From Prochlorococcus sp. AG-409-A19 (GTDB lineage: Bacteria; Cyanobacteriota; Cyanobacteriia; PCC-6307; Cyanobiaceae), in NCBI GenBank assembly GCA_003216155.1, contig QCJH01000011.1:1-54579 (forward strand): a DNA stretch of 54,579 nucleotides, written 5' to 3'. The notes under the pieces were generated by a model, which did no database searches, was not told the DNA's origin, and saw only the letters and a program-made list of their open reading frames with translations. A program made the translations under genes and the position numbers. Shown here in pieces: positions 27,207-38,190 of this stretch; positions within the stretch are counted from its first letter, which is position 1, and each line of letters opens with the position of its first letter.

Positions 27207-27278
27207 AGCGGATGAAGAGATTCGAACTCTCGACCCTCTCCTTGGCAAGGAGATGCTCTACCACTGAGCTACATCCGC
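27207..27278 (-). tRNA. tRNA-Gly (anticodon GCC)
   Basis: The - strand folds as a standard 72-base cloverleaf: acceptor GCGGATG/CATCCGC, D-arm GCTC...GAGC, anticodon stem CTCCT/AGGAG with anticodon GCC in TTGCCAA, T-arm GAGAG-TTCGAAT-CTCTT, and discriminator U typical of tRNA-Gly. CCA is not encoded. It separates the polysaccharide island from the core genes; no copied 3' end (attachment-site repeat) was seen elsewhere in the window. Confidence 0.97.
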
Positions 27279-27357
27279 AGGATTGATGTCTAAGGGCTAT
27301 CCCTTTCAACAAACAGCAGCATGCCTTAAAAAAGGTGGCCTGGTCAATCAAACCTTT

Positions 27358-27852
27358 TCAAACGGTCTTGTTTGCATTCGCAAGAGCAGCCATAAGCGAA
27401 CCCATTTCAAGAGCCTGAAGTGCATAACTCCAGCCCAAATTGGCTTTAATCCCAGCCCGTTCCAATGCCTGCTGCATTGTGTCAGTTGTTAATACTCCAA
27501 AAATCACGGGTACACCAGTATCTCTAGCGACAGCAGCGATACCTTTACTTGCTTCAGAAACAACAACATCAAAATGAGGTGTGTCACCTCTTATGACAGC
27601 ACCAAGTGCAACAATTACCTGATAATGACTTGTAAGAGCGAGAGTCTTAGTAACTATTGGTAATTCGAAGGACCCAGGAACCCACACAACATCCAATTGG
27701 GGACTATTAGATGTTGTGTCAACTCCATGGCGCTCTAGACAATCAAGCGCTCCTTTAAGCAACTTTCCTGTAACCAAATCGTTGAATCTAGCTACAACGA
27801 TTGCGACGCGTAAACCAGCCGCATCTGTAAAGCGTCCTTCAAATGTAGGCAT
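27358..27852 (-). CDS. ribH: 6,7-dimethyl-8-ribityllumazine synthase
   Basis: The 164-residue protein has [28 protein letters not shown] and [17 protein letters not shown], the lumazine synthase active-site segments. It condenses a ribityl-aminopyrimidine with a four-carbon phosphate, the penultimate step of riboflavin synthesis. ATG 27852 was chosen over a GTG one codon earlier. It follows psbZ on the same strand after about 55 bases, so the two are possibly co-transcribed. Confidence 0.95.
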   Translation of the reverse strand: MPTFEGRFTDAAGLRVAIVVARFNDLVTGKLLKGALDCLERHGVDTTSNSPQLDVVWVPGSFELPIVTKTLALTSHYQVIVALGAVIRGDTPHFDVVVSEASKGIAAVARDTGVPVIFGVLTTDTMQQALERAGIKANLGWSYALQALEMGSLMAALANANKTV

Positions 27853-27906
27853 CACTTAGTGGCAAACTTTCTCCCATGCTCCCATTAAGGGGAAAAAAGA
27901 AAGAAA

Positions 27907-28107
27907 TCAGACTACAAAAATAGCCAGTAAACCATTAAGCAAAACGAGGTGGAACCAAACTCCACCTATGATCTCGATTCTTTTAATCTCAGGATTCCTC
28001 CTGTCCTCAGGATTTTGTTGGGTCATATAGAGAACAGGTACACCAATCACCAAAATCAAGGAGGCGAACAAAAGGGCGTTCGCGGCAATGTCGCTCAGGT
28101 ACTGCAT
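27907..28107 (-). CDS. psbZ: Photosystem II protein PsbZ (Ycf9)
   Basis: A 66-residue protein with two membrane segments: ANALLFASLILVIGVPVLY and GGVWFHLVLLNGLLAIFVV. They are joined by a polar loop (TQQNPEDRRNPEIKRIE), matching the two-helix PsbZ of about 62 residues. It sits at the edge of the PSII core in the thylakoid. ATG 28107 was preferred to a start 13 codons upstream because it gives the family length. Diverges from mutS. Confidence 0.9.
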   Translation of the reverse strand: MQYLSDIAANALLFASLILVIGVPVLYMTQQNPEDRRNPEIKRIEIIGGVWFHLVLLNGLLAIFVV

Positions 28108-28264
28108 GGGGGTTTGTGCGGCGGAGAAAATGCTCTCAGCATCCATTCATTCTCCCATGAGCAAGTGTCCTCTGCCGATATGAAAGCCACTGGTGTCGCG
28201 AGGCTTCACATGCATACAAAATCTTTACCCTTACTATGCTTGATCATCGCGGGCAGGATTTTCG

Positions 28265-31045
28265 ATGGCTGCCAACGCTAATCCACTGCAGGGCAGCCTG
28301 TTTGGAGATGATCTAGAAGATTCAAAGGCTACAAATACCCCTGAGAAGGGCGATTTATTGAATTTTGATCTTTCTGACCAAGAACTAAAAGCAGATTCCC
28401 AAGCCAGACCTCGAACAAGGAACAAAGAAACTGCAAAAGTTGTCAAGACAAAAGCTTCAAATAGATCAACCAAACTCGAATCAGGTGACAACGACCTCCC
28501 TCAATGGGCTCATCACAGTCTGATGGACGTAGAGCAATTAACACCAATGCTCCAGCATTACGTCTCACTAAAAGCTGCGAAGCCAGAAAGAATTTTGCTA
28601 TATCGACTTGGTGATTTTTTTGAATGTTTTTTTGAAGACGCAATAAAGCTGTCTCAGCTACTTGAACTAACTCTGACCAGCAAAGAAGGCGGGAAAACCA
28701 TAGGGAGAGTCCCGATGGCAGGTATCCCCCATCATTCGGCAGAACGCTATTGCTCAGAACTTATAAACCGTGGACTAAGCGTTGCTCTCTGTGACCAAAT
28801 AGAAAGCAATCCTTCAAAAGGAGCTCTTCTAAAAAGAGAAATCACAAGAGTTCTTACCCCTGGAACAGTGATTGAAGAAGGCATGCTGCAAGCACGCCGA
28901 AATAACTGGCTTACAGCAATTGTCATTGATTCATCATTAAATAGAAATCCCGTTTCGTGGGGGCTAGCCAGTGCAGATGTAAGCACCGGTGAATTTTTTG
29001 TTACCCAAAGAAAAGGGCGTGATGAACTAATCCAAGAATTGTTGAAAATCAACTCTTCAGAGGTTCTATGCAGCAAAGCAACAATAAATGCACAAAAGGA
29101 ATGGTACCCACAAGGCTTTGCAGTAACCCATATCTCCAATACATCTTGTAGTTACCCAGAAGCAGAAAAAGCACTGAAAAAACAATTTCAACTCAAAACA
29201 CTAAATGGAATTGGTCTTACAGAAATTCCTCTAGCTCTAAGGGCTGCAGGTGCATTAGTTTCTTATTTGCAAGATACAAAGCCTATTACTTGTGAATCCG
29301 AACATATTCAACCCACTTCAAGAATTCCTCTAGACCTACCTAAAAGCAACTTTGCCAATGATTACCTTTTAATTGATAGTCAAACTCGGCGTAATTTAGA
29401 AGTTACTGCGACTCAAAAAGATGGGCAATTTTATGGTTCTTTGCTATGGGCTATTGATCGAACACTCACTGCAATGGGGAGTCGATGCTTACGTAGATGG
29501 CTAGAAACACCTTTAATCAAAAGAGATTGCATACTTGATCGGCAATCAGTGGTCAAAGTGCTTATAGAAAACAAACCTTTACGCAATGCACTACGCAACT
29601 TATTAAGGCCAATGGGTGATCTCGAAAGACTCTCTGGCAGAGCAGGAGCGGGTCAAGCAGGCGCTAGAGATATTGTTGCTATAGCCGATGGACTGGAAAG
29701 ACTACCAAGACTCTCACAAAAACTAGAAGGACTCTCAGAAAGGTTCCCTAATTGGATGACCAATATAATCAATGTCAACTCAGATCTAATTGATTTAGCC
29801 AAAATCATCCGACATCAATTAATAGATAATCCTCCTTTAAGTCTTGGAGAAGGTGGATTAATCCATGATGGAGTGGACCCAATACTTGATGGTTTAAGAA
29901 ATCAATTAGATGATTATGAGCAATGGCTTACAAGCCAAGAAATTATAGAACGTCAAGCCAGCAAGAACCCCAATTTAAGACTGCAATATCACCGAACCTT
30001 TGGATATTTCCTTGCTGTAAGTAAAGCAAAAGCCAATCAAGTTCCGGATCATTGGATTAGAAGGCAGACCTTGGCAAATGAAGAGAGGTTTATTACACCT
30101 ATGCTTAAAGAAAGAGAGGGAAAAATATTCCAATCGAAAGCCAAAGCGTCCCAACGTGAGTATGAGTTATTTTGCATGCTTAGAGAAGTAGTAGGTCAAC
30201 ATACAGAAGAAATACGGAAAGCCGCACGCGCAATTGCTGGCTTAGATGTCTTAAGTGGATTAGCCGAATTAGCAGCTACAAATTCTTATTGTGAGCCAGA
30301 AATCTTGGACCCAGAAAACAAATTAACTAGAAGGTCGCTTGATATAACAGGTTGTAGGCATCCGGTTGTTGAACAACTTCTTGTAGAGGAAACTTTTAGT
30401 CCTAATGATGTACTCCTGGGAGAAGGGACTGATCTAATAATTCTCACTGGTCCTAATGCAAGTGGAAAAAGCTGTTTTTTAAGACAAATCGGCCTAGTTC
30501 AATTACTTGCGCAGATTGGAAGTTGGGTGCCAGCTAGCAAAGCAAGAATAAGTATTGCGGATCGAATCTTTACACGGGTAGGTGCTGTTGATGATCTTGC
30601 AGCTGGACAATCAACATTCATGGTTGAGATGGCTGAAACTGCTTATATACTTCATCAGGCCACTAAACAATCCTTAGTACTTCTTGATGAAATTGGAAGA
30701 GGTACAGCAACCTTTGATGGTCTATCTATAGCCTGGTCAGTAAGTGAATACCTTGCCAAAGACATACAAAGTAGAACAATCTTTGCAACCCATTATCACG
30801 AACTGAATTCATTATCTGACAACCTATTAAATGTTTCCAATTTTCAAGTCCTAGTAAAAGAAACAGGGAAAGATCTTGTCTTCTTGCATCGCGTTGTGCA
30901 AGGAGGAGCAAGTAGAAGCTATGGAATTGAAGTCGCTCGCCTAGCTGGAGTACCAAATTATGTATTAAACAGAGCGAATCAAATTCTTATGAAACTTGAG
31001 AAGAATAACCACTCCAAGAAAAAAGTGACTATTAATAATGATTAA
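28265..31045 (+). CDS. mutS: DNA mismatch repair protein MutS
   Basis: The 926-residue protein has the mismatch-binding domain with [14 protein letters not shown] near residue 118, the lever/clamp region and the ATPase with Walker [34 protein letters not shown] and Walker [17 protein letters not shown]. It recognises mismatched bases and recruits repair factors. The phenylalanine of the F-x-E wedge is kept (FFE). About 70 extra polar residues precede the first domain, longer than E. coli MutS. ATG start; 157 bases separate it from the divergent psbZ. Confidence 0.96.
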   Translation: MAANANPLQGSLFGDDLEDSKATNTPEKGDLLNFDLSDQELKADSQARPRTRNKETAKVVKTKASNRSTKLESGDNDLPQWAHHSLMDVEQLTPMLQHYVSLKAAKPERILLYRLGDFFECFFEDAIKLSQLLELTLTSKEGGKTIGRVPMAGIPHHSAERYCSELINRGLSVALCDQIESNPSKGALLKREITRVLTPGTVIEEGMLQARRNNWLTAIVIDSSLNRNPVSWGLASADVSTGEFFVTQRKGRDELIQELLKINSSEVLCSKATINAQKEWYPQGFAVTHISNTSCSYPEAEKALKKQFQLKTLNGIGLTEIPLALRAAGALVSYLQDTKPITCESEHIQPTSRIPLDLPKSNFANDYLLIDSQTRRNLEVTATQKDGQFYGSLLWAIDRTLTAMGSRCLRRWLETPLIKRDCILDRQSVVKVLIENKPLRNALRNLLRPMGDLERLSGRAGAGQAGARDIVAIADGLERLPRLSQKLEGLSERFPNWMTNIINVNSDLIDLAKIIRHQLIDNPPLSLGEGGLIHDGVDPILDGLRNQLDDYEQWLTSQEIIERQASKNPNLRLQYHRTFGYFLAVSKAKANQVPDHWIRRQTLANEERFITPMLKEREGKIFQSKAKASQREYELFCMLREVVGQHTEEIRKAARAIAGLDVLSGLAELAATNSYCEPEILDPENKLTRRSLDITGCRHPVVEQLLVEETFSPNDVLLGEGTDLIILTGPNASGKSCFLRQIGLVQLLAQIGSWVPASKARISIADRIFTRVGAVDDLAAGQSTFMVEMAETAYILHQATKQSLVLLDEIGRGTATFDGLSIAWSVSEYLAKDIQSRTIFATHYHELNSLSDNLLNVSNFQVLVKETGKDLVFLHRVVQGGASRSYGIEVARLAGVPNYVLNRANQILMKLEKNNHSKKKVTINND

Positions 31046-31070
31046 AAAGAATCTGTTACTAACAAAGAAT

Positions 31071-31718
31071 TTAATCATATAAATAGGTATAGCGTAACAA
31101 AGCATTTATTACTGCTGAAACAAGGCCAGCTCCGCCACGACTACCATTCAAAAGAATATAATTCAAACCACTCGTAGCTAAACGTTTTTTACTCTCCATA
31201 ACCCCAACAAAGCCTACAGGCATTCCAATAATTAAACTAGGAGCAACAGCGCCCTTATAGACTAAATCTAATAGAGCCTGCAAAGCACTCGGGGAGCTTC
31301 CAACTAAAACAATTGGTGCGGGATTTGTAATGCAATCATTAGTCAGTTCTGTCCACGCCATTTTCATGCCTTCTGCAGTTCTCGTAAAACCAAAAGGAAC
31401 ATCTTCTCCCATCCATTCAAGAACGTTTCTTACTGGTGTTTTCAAAGTTCTATTTGCCATAGGAACAACCGCTGCAGATGCCATCCTTGTATCAGTAAGA
31501 ATCACTGCTCCTGCCTTCAATGCAGTCACTCCTGCCTGACAAGCCCCAGGCTGAAATCTTAGTAAAGGAACCAAATCAAAATCACCACTGCTATGAATTA
31601 AACGTTCCAAAACCTCTTGTTCTAAGGGATCAAGTCCAGTCAGGCCAAGCCGTTCTCTAATGAAACGAATGCTCTCAAGAAAAATAGGATGATCAAATGA
31701 ATTCACACTATTTCCCAT
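31071..31718 (-). CDS. cobH: Precorrin-8X methylmutase
   Basis: The 215-residue protein has ERLIHSSGDFDL, carrying the catalytic His of CobH/CbiC, then GAVILTDTRMASAAV, IVLVGSSPSALQALLDL and GMPVGFVGVMESKKRL. It moves a methyl group from C-11 to C-12 of precorrin-8X in cobalamin synthesis. ATG 31718 preferred to a TTG two codons upstream. It converges on mutS and diverges from holA with a 54-base gap. Confidence 0.95.
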   Translation of the reverse strand: MGNSVNSFDHPIFLESIRFIRERLGLTGLDPLEQEVLERLIHSSGDFDLVPLLRFQPGACQAGVTALKAGAVILTDTRMASAAVVPMANRTLKTPVRNVLEWMGEDVPFGFTRTAEGMKMAWTELTNDCITNPAPIVLVGSSPSALQALLDLVYKGAVAPSLIIGMPVGFVGVMESKKRLATSGLNYILLNGSRGGAGLVSAVINALLRYTYLYD

Positions 31719-31772
31719 AATCAAGCAAAAATGAAAACATCACCCTGTAATGAGTAAAAGCCATTTCCAAGC

Positions 31773-32786
31773 ATGCCTATACACCTCTTTTGGGGGAATG
31801 ATGATGCAGCAAGAGAACAAGCTATAAATGCCCTTATCACTGAGGTTATTGATCCAGCGTGGGCAAGTATTAACTTAACCAGATTGGATGGTACAGAACC
31901 CATTGAAGCCAACCAAGCACTAGAAGAAATACGAACACCACCCTTTGGCAGTGGGGGCAGAGTGGTGCTTGTACAAAAGAGTCCTTTCTGCAATAACTGT
32001 TCAAAAAAACTAGCGGAAAGCTTTGAAGCAGTACTAGATCTGATTCCACAAAACAGCCATTTAATTCTAAGTAATGTCAATAAGCCTGACGGACGATTGA
32101 AAACCACAAGATCCATACTCAAACTTTTAAAGCTAAATCAAGCAGAAGACAAAAGCTTCCAACTACCTGCTATTTGGGACAATGCTGGCAAGAAAAAATT
32201 AGTAGAGCGTTTAGCAAAATCAATGGGTCTTGCAATTGAAGAAAAGGCGACCGAAAGATTAGTAGAAGCCATTGGAAATGATAGCTCGCGGCTGATATCA
32301 GAACTAAAAAAACTAGAAATCAATGCAGAGGTCGAACAACAAAAACACCAAGCAAATATTTCTACTCATAAATTAATTACGTTTGAGGCTGTTAACGCAC
32401 TTGTTGATGGCTTATCAACTAATTCACTTCAAATCGGTGACTCCCTTTTAAATGGTAAAACTGGCGAAGCATTGACCCGCTTAAATGCACTTCTGGATGC
32501 AGGGGAACCAGCACTTCGAATAATTGCAACCCTCACTGGCCAAATCAGAGGATGGCTATGGATAAGTCTTCTTGAAGAACAAGGTGAAAGAGATGTCGCC
32601 GTAATTGCAAAAGCAGCTGGTATAAGCAATCCAAAAAGAATATATGTAATGCGCAAACAACTTCAAGGGCGATCTCCATCTAGATTTCTTAGTCTGCTGA
32701 GTCGCTTGTTGGAGGTCGAAATAGCAATCAAACGTGGCGTAATGCCTAAACTGGCTTTTCAAGATGGGCTACTTCAACCAAACTAA
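31773..32786 (+). CDS. holA: DNA polymerase III delta subunit
   Basis: The 337-residue protein begins MPIHLFWGNDDAAREQAI and has the three-part delta layout: an AAA-like N-terminal part with NSHLILSNVNKPDGR, a lid region with SSRLISELKKLEI, and a C-terminal collar with GEPALRIIATLTGQIRGWL. It opens the sliding clamp as part of the clamp loader, together with DnaX encoded at 47811-49562. The family is divergent in sequence, but these segments are typical. It ends 47 bases before lysC. Confidence 0.88.
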   Translation: MPIHLFWGNDDAAREQAINALITEVIDPAWASINLTRLDGTEPIEANQALEEIRTPPFGSGGRVVLVQKSPFCNNCSKKLAESFEAVLDLIPQNSHLILSNVNKPDGRLKTTRSILKLLKLNQAEDKSFQLPAIWDNAGKKKLVERLAKSMGLAIEEKATERLVEAIGNDSSRLISELKKLEINAEVEQQKHQANISTHKLITFEAVNALVDGLSTNSLQIGDSLLNGKTGEALTRLNALLDAGEPALRIIATLTGQIRGWLWISLLEEQGERDVAVIAKAAGISNPKRIYVMRKQLQGRSPSRFLSLLSRLLEVEIAIKRGVMPKLAFQDGLLQPN

Positions 32787-32833
32787 TCAAAGACTCCATA
32801 CCAAAATAATCCCAATTACCCCCTGAGAAATGA

Positions 32834-34594
32834 ATGGCGTTGCTGGTGCAAAAATTCGGCGGCACCTCAGTCGGAAGCGTAGAACGCATTAAAGCCGTAG
32901 CAAAGAGGATTGCCTTAAGTAAGGATTTAAATCATGACCTAGTCATAGTGGTTTCCGCAATGGGACAAACCACTGATGAATTGACCAATCTTGCAAAAGC
33001 AATCAGCAAGAGTCCACCTCAACGCGAAATGGACATGCTCTTAGCCACAGGAGAGCAAGTATCTATTGCGTTGCTTTCAATGGCATTACATGAACTAGGT
33101 ATCCCAGCGAAATCAATGACAGGTGCCCAAGTAGGGATTGTCACTGAATCAGCGCATGGAAGGGCTCGAATCTTAGAAATCAGAACAGAAAGACTAAAAA
33201 CTCTTTTAGGGGAAGGCCAAGTTGTTGTTGTGGCAGGGTTTCAAGGAACTAGTCTCAGTAGTGGAGGTACTGCCGAAATCACAACTCTAGGGAGAGGTGG
33301 CTCCGATACATCAGCAGTTGCTATCGCAGCAGCATTAAATGCGGATCAATGTGAAATCTATACTGATGTGCCTGGCGTACTTACTACTGACCCTCGCCAA
33401 GTGCCTGATGCACAACTTATGGAGAAAATTAGTTGTGATGAGATGCTGGAGCTTGCAAGTCTAGGAGCAGCCGTATTACATCCACGTGCAGTGGAAATAG
33501 CTAGAAATTATGGGGTTCAACTCATTGTACGTTCAAGCTTAACTAATGAAGAAGGAACACATTTAACTAGTAAACCCTCTCGTCCTATTGGTAGAGAAGG
33601 ACTAGAACTAGGCAGGCCAGTTGATGGAATTGAACTGGTTGATAATCAAGCCGTTATAGCCCTCTCCCACCTTCCAGATCAACCAGGCATAGCCGCCCAA
33701 CTTTTCGAAGCTTTGTCTGAAGGAGAAGTCAATGTTGACTTAATTATTCAATCAACACATGTAGAGAATACGAATGATATTACTTTTACAGTCAAAGAAA
33801 CTAATTTATCACAAGCTAGTAATATTTGCTCAGAATTAATAGGGAAAATTGGAGGTAAACTAATCACTCAAGAAGGCATGGCCAAGCTAAGTATTAATGG
33901 CGCAGGAATTATGGGCAGGCCTGGCATTGCATCAACTCTTTTCGACACAATTTCTCGTGCAGGTATCAACTTAAGGCTGATAGCAACTAGCGAAGTTAAA
34001 GTAAGTTGCGTAATTGATGCAAACTTTGGCAAGAAAGCTCTTAGAGCAGTTAGCAAATCATTTGATTTGCATGAAAATCAAATCACGATCAATCCTAAGA
34101 TTATTTCAATTAATGATCCTGAAGTTAGAGGCCTAGCCTTAGACAAGGATCAAGCACAAGTTTGCGTAAGACATGTTCCAGATCGACCAGGAACTGCTGC
34201 GGCCCTTTGTTCAGCATTAGCCGAGGCTGGCATCAGTCTCGATGCAATTGTGCAATCTGAACGACAACACGATGATGGAAGCAGAGATATAAGCTTCACA
34301 CTCGCAAGAGAAGAAAGAAAACAAGCAAAAAATTCCCTAGAACCTCTTCTTGCTCTATGGCCAGGAGCAAGTGTTGAAGATGGCCCACCAATCGCACGTA
34401 TAAGTGCTGTTGGTGCAGGCATGCCTACAACAGCAGGTACTGCTGGACGCATGTTCAGAGCAATCGCAAGTCTTGATGTAAATATCGCAATGATCGCAAC
34501 TAGCGAAATAAGAACAAGCTGTGTTGTCGCAGAGTCGGATGGCATCAAAACTCTACAAGCTGTACATGATTGTTTCAACCTAGGTTCAACCTGA
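32834..34594 (+). CDS. lysC: Aspartate kinase with four ACT domains
   Basis: The 586-residue protein opens LLVQKFGGTSVGSVERI, with VVVSAMGQTTDELT and LGRGGSDTSAVAIAAAL of the kinase domain (residues 1-250). Four ACT repeats follow, recognisable by LPDQPGIAAQLF, GRPGIASTLFDTI, VPDRPGTAAALCSAL and TAGTAGRMFRAIASL. Cyanobacterial aspartate kinases are known for this double ACT pair, which binds lysine and threonine as feedback inhibitors. It starts the aspartate pathway that asd and dapA (about 7 kb away) continue. Confidence 0.96.
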   Translation: MALLVQKFGGTSVGSVERIKAVAKRIALSKDLNHDLVIVVSAMGQTTDELTNLAKAISKSPPQREMDMLLATGEQVSIALLSMALHELGIPAKSMTGAQVGIVTESAHGRARILEIRTERLKTLLGEGQVVVVAGFQGTSLSSGGTAEITTLGRGGSDTSAVAIAAALNADQCEIYTDVPGVLTTDPRQVPDAQLMEKISCDEMLELASLGAAVLHPRAVEIARNYGVQLIVRSSLTNEEGTHLTSKPSRPIGREGLELGRPVDGIELVDNQAVIALSHLPDQPGIAAQLFEALSEGEVNVDLIIQSTHVENTNDITFTVKETNLSQASNICSELIGKIGGKLITQEGMAKLSINGAGIMGRPGIASTLFDTISRAGINLRLIATSEVKVSCVIDANFGKKALRAVSKSFDLHENQITINPKIISINDPEVRGLALDKDQAQVCVRHVPDRPGTAAALCSALAEAGISLDAIVQSERQHDDGSRDISFTLAREERKQAKNSLEPLLALWPGASVEDGPPIARISAVGAGMPTTAGTAGRMFRAIASLDVNIAMIATSEIRTSCVVAESDGIKTLQAVHDCFNLGST

Positions 34595-34650
34595 AAAGAT
34601 TAACTATCCTTAAATATTCTATATAAATAAAACTTGAATCAGTCAATAGA

Positions 34651-35157
34651 CTAATGCTTTCCGCTCTCTACTTCTAATAAACGTCTATAAACAAGTCCTA
34701 CTTGATTTTGATATGTATATGCCTCTGCCTCTTGAATTGAGCCAAAATGCTCAATGCTTTGCTTAGAGACTGGCCAACCCAAAGGCTCAACTCCTTTTAA
34801 ATCACCCTTAATATGTTGCAGTACATGTATAAATTCATGGCTAATTAGTTTACAACGTACCTCCTTTTTCATTGGCCTAGATAAAAATGTAATCGTTCCC
34901 AGTTTTCCATAATGAGCTAAATAGCTAGCATCCTTACCTTGTAATTTAGGCTGGCCAGTTTCTATGGAAACACCTAACCTTGATCCAACATTTAAAAGTT
35001 TATTAGCTAGCTCAGCATCCTTGCTACATAGAGAGTTACTCAATTGGGGCTTAATTATATGATGTTGATCAAGCTTATTTATAAATAATATATTAAAGGC
35101 ATAAAGTCTTGCAAAAGGCAAAACAGATAAGCCAATAATTATGAATCGAAGCTTCAT
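34651..35157 (-). CDS. Putative membrane-anchored zinc peptidase-like protein
   Basis: The 168-residue protein starts with a hydrophobic segment RFIIIGLSVLPFARLYAFNIL, probably a signal peptide or anchor. It carries a clear HExxH zinc motif, His107-Glu108-x-x-His111 (SHEFIHVLQH). QEAEAYTYQ follows about 40 residues later and could give the third ligand. A neutral metallopeptidase or inactive zincin is likely. The ATG at 35157 lies 29 bases after the uvrB stop on the same strand. I do not recognise a named family. Confidence 0.7.
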   Translation of the reverse strand: MKLRFIIIGLSVLPFARLYAFNILFINKLDQHHIIKPQLSNSLCSKDAELANKLLNVGSRLGVSIETGQPKLQGKDASYLAHYGKLGTITFLSRPMKKEVRCKLISHEFIHVLQHIKGDLKGVEPLGWPVSKQSIEHFGSIQEAEAYTYQNQVGLVYRRLLEVESGKH

Positions 35158-35186
35158 ATATAGAAACCTATGGCAAAATTGAAGAA

Positions 35187-37229
35187 TCAATCTGACCAGC
35201 CAACCAATTTTTTTCTTAATTTACTTATACGATCTCTCAAAATTGCTGCCTCTTCAAAATCTAAATTCTTTGCAGACTCTTTCATTTTCAATTCCAACTT
35301 TTCGATCAACTCTGGCAAGGCATCAAGAGTGATGGAACTATCTTCAATTCGACTGAGCTCATCCACTACTTGGCCTGTAACCTTAGTCAAATCTAAATTT
35401 GATGAATCCTTTTGTAATCGCCTTGAAAGTTCAAGAAAAGAAAGAATAGAATTACTTGATTTCTTACCTGCTGGCTGAGGAATAATTCCATGAAGAGCAT
35501 TATAATCTTTTTGAATCTTACGACGCCTCTCAGTTTCACTAATTGCTCTTAACATAGAATCTGTAAGATTGTCTGCATAAAGAACGGCCATACCATCAAC
35601 ATGCCTAGCTGCTCTTCCTATGGTTTGAATAAGAGAACGTTCGGCTCTTAAAAAACCTTCTTTATCTGCATCTAAAATCGCAACCATTGAAACCTCAGGC
35701 AAATCTAATCCTTCTCTCAAAAGATTTACCCCAACAAGTACATCATATTCTCCTATACGCAAATCTTGAATGATTTCAATCCTTTCTAGAGAATGGATTT
35801 CCGAATGTAAGTAGCGAACACGAACTTTATTCTCAGCCAAATAGTCAGTAAGATCTTCGGCCATTCTTTTGGTCAAAGTAGTCACTAAAACTCTTTCATT
35901 CTTTTCTGCCCTTTTTGCAATTTCTCCTAATAAATCTTCCACTTGTGATGCTGTTGGTCTCACCTCAACTAAAGGATCTAAAACACCAGTTGGTCTAATA
36001 ATTTGTTCGGCTATTTGACCATGACTTTGAGCAAGCTCCCAATCACCAGGTGTAGCACTAATAAAAACCGTCTGAGAAGCCTTTCCCCAAAACTCCTCAG
36101 CTTTTAGCGGCCGATTATCTGCTGCACTTGGAAGACGAAAACCATGCTCTATCAATACTTTCTTTCTTGACTGATCACCGTTATACATTGCTTGAAGTTG
36201 AGAACAAGTAACATGGCTTTCATCAACAACCAAAAGCCAATCATTAGGGAAATAATCAATTAAACATTCAGGTGGTGTCCCCGCAGGTCTAGAGGCAAGA
36301 TGCCGAGCATAGTTTTCAACGCCATTACAATATCCCACTTCACTTAACATTTCCAAATCATACTTCGTACGTTGCTCCAATCTTTGAGCTTCTAACAACT
36401 TACCTTGCTGGTTCAACACTTCCAATCTTTCATATAATTCATCGCGAATATCATTAATAGCAGATTCCAAACGATCCTTAGGGGTAACAAAATGTTTAGC
36501 CGGATAAATGCTAATAGAATCAAGACTTTGCAAAATCTCTCCATTAATTGGATCTACATAACGTATTGCCTCAATCTCATCACCAAACAATTCTATTCTT
36601 ACAAGACGATCATCATAAGCTGGTCCAATTTCTAAGACATCACCTTTTAAACGAAAACGACCTCTAGTAACATCTAAATCATTTCTACTATACTGATTAT
36701 TTACAAGTTTCCGCAAGGAGCTTCTAAGATTTAGAATCTCGCCAACATTAAATTTAACAGCTGCTTTTAAATATTCACTAGGAATTCCCAATCCATAAAT
36801 ACAACTTATTGATGCAACGACTATCACATCCTTGCGCTCAAACAATGAACGCGTAGCAGAATGCCTTAACATATCAATCTCTTCATTAATTGAAGCAGTT
36901 TTTGCTATATAAGTATCACTTACAGGGACATATGCTTCTGGCTGATAATAATCATAGTAAGAAATAAAGTATTCAACTGCATTCTTAGGGAAAAACTCTC
37001 TCAATTCATTGCATAATTGTGCTGCAAGAGTCTTGTTATGAGCGAGAACGAGAGCAGGCCTACCAGTTTGCTCAATGACATTAGCAATAGTGAATGTTTT
37101 ACCAGTGCCAGTAGCACCCAATAAAGTCTGATAAGGCTGCCCGTTATTTACCCCATCTACTAATTTTGCTATAGCTGTAGGCTGATCTCCCTTAGGGATA
37201 TAAGGAGCCTGCAGGCAATAATTGGGCAT
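35187..37229 (-). CDS. uvrB: Excinuclease ABC subunit B
   Basis: The 680-residue protein carries Walker [17 protein letters not shown], the beta-hairpin region [12 protein letters not shown], helicase motifs [21 protein letters not shown] and [12 protein letters not shown], and a C-terminal UVR motif [14 protein letters not shown] that binds UvrC. It verifies DNA lesions in nucleotide excision repair. ATG start. The neighbour downstream, 29 bases on, is the HEFIH protein. Confidence 0.97.
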   Translation of the reverse strand: MPNYCLQAPYIPKGDQPTAIAKLVDGVNNGQPYQTLLGATGTGKTFTIANVIEQTGRPALVLAHNKTLAAQLCNELREFFPKNAVEYFISYYDYYQPEAYVPVSDTYIAKTASINEEIDMLRHSATRSLFERKDVIVVASISCIYGLGIPSEYLKAAVKFNVGEILNLRSSLRKLVNNQYSRNDLDVTRGRFRLKGDVLEIGPAYDDRLVRIELFGDEIEAIRYVDPINGEILQSLDSISIYPAKHFVTPKDRLESAINDIRDELYERLEVLNQQGKLLEAQRLEQRTKYDLEMLSEVGYCNGVENYARHLASRPAGTPPECLIDYFPNDWLLVVDESHVTCSQLQAMYNGDQSRKKVLIEHGFRLPSAADNRPLKAEEFWGKASQTVFISATPGDWELAQSHGQIAEQIIRPTGVLDPLVEVRPTASQVEDLLGEIAKRAEKNERVLVTTLTKRMAEDLTDYLAENKVRVRYLHSEIHSLERIEIIQDLRIGEYDVLVGVNLLREGLDLPEVSMVAILDADKEGFLRAERSLIQTIGRAARHVDGMAVLYADNLTDSMLRAISETERRRKIQKDYNALHGIIPQPAGKKSSNSILSFLELSRRLQKDSSNLDLTKVTGQVVDELSRIEDSSITLDALPELIEKLELKMKESAKNLDFEEAAILRDRISKLRKKLVGWSD

Positions 37230-37332
37230 TGGCCCACACCAAGATCATGGAATCCTATTAGTAAAAGACATTAGATGTGTGAATTTAAAAGATCTATTCA
37301 AAAAACTTCCTTAAAAGCACAAATATTATTCA

Positions 37333-38106
37333 CTAATCACACAATGAAAGATGATTTATTGGGAGTGCTGCTCGTAAAGATTTAACCATGGCTATCATAG
37401 CTAATTCATCATCTAATCGATTAATTGCAGAACCTATTCCCACCCCTGCTGCACCTGCTGCAATTGCCATAGGTACTGTGACCGCCGAAAGCCCTGAAGC
37501 GCAAATAACTGGGGTATTCAATCCTTCCTCTTTAATACTGGAAGAGATTGCATGAGCAGCTGCCAAAGTAGGCGCTGCCTTTTCAATTAACCCCTGCGTT
37601 CCTGAACTAAATGGCCTCGCACTAGTGCCACCTTCTGTCTGAATAATATCAACATCATTAGCTATTAAATCTAATGCTAATTCTGCTTGCTTATCGAAAG
37701 GCAATACATGGGGAACAGTTACTGACAACATTACATTAGGCAATAATGCCTTAGTCCTAGAAGCAAGTGACAAAACTTCTTCAGCACTAAAAAAGCGTCC
37801 TTGAGGGTAGAAAGCATCAAAATTGCCAATCTCTAATAAAGAGGCCCCAGCATCAACAGCTCCTAGGAAAAGCTCGGGTTCTACAGAGCTAACACAAACC
37901 GGCAAACCAGACTCTCGGGCAGCCACCTCCACAATCTCAGGGTCGCACGCAACATCAAGCAAATCAGCTCCTCCAACTCCCGCAGCTCGACTTACTTTCC
38001 GAACAGAAGCAATATCAAAATTGTTCAGTCCCGAGATGACCTTTAACAGCGAACAATCATCAAATCTCTGATGAAGTTCAACTGTGGCTCTGTCCAAACC
38101 AGACAT
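37333..38106 (-). CDS. Ycf23/DUF561 TIM-barrel-like protein
   Basis: The 257-residue protein has LLKVISGLNNFDIASV, GGADLLDVACDPEIV, PVCVSSVEPELFLGAVDAGA, DIIQTEGGTS and GVGIGSAINRLD. This is the conserved Ycf23/DUF561 pattern of cyanobacteria and red-algal plastids. The repeated strand-Gly-Asp/Glu ends suggest a TIM barrel with a phosphate site; the biological role is unknown. ATG 38106 is preferred to a GTG 10 codons upstream because the family core begins nearby. It diverges from tilS. Confidence 0.85.
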   Translation of the reverse strand: MSGLDRATVELHQRFDDCSLLKVISGLNNFDIASVRKVSRAAGVGGADLLDVACDPEIVEVAARESGLPVCVSSVEPELFLGAVDAGASLLEIGNFDAFYPQGRFFSAEEVLSLASRTKALLPNVMLSVTVPHVLPFDKQAELALDLIANDVDIIQTEGGTSARPFSSGTQGLIEKAAPTLAAAHAISSSIKEEGLNTPVICASGLSAVTVPMAIAAGAAGVGIGSAINRLDDELAMIAMVKSLRAALPINHLSLCD

Positions 38107-38190
38107 AGATAGAACTACAAGTTTACTAATTCTCACATTAGAGCTAACTCAAACAGTCAAAATGGTCTTTTATGGGTCACCCACAGAACA

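Noticed and set aside
27207..27278. tRNA-Gly as a phage or island attachment site
   Set aside because: No copy of its 3' end and no integrase were seen in the window, so attL/attR cannot be supported.
27283..27492. Small + strand open frame after the tRNA
   Set aside because: Most of it is the reverse of ribH, and its composition (Cys/Lys patches without pattern) looks like a shadow.
28747..29139. 130-codon - strand frame inside mutS
   Set aside because: It is fully antisense to mutS and has no family features.
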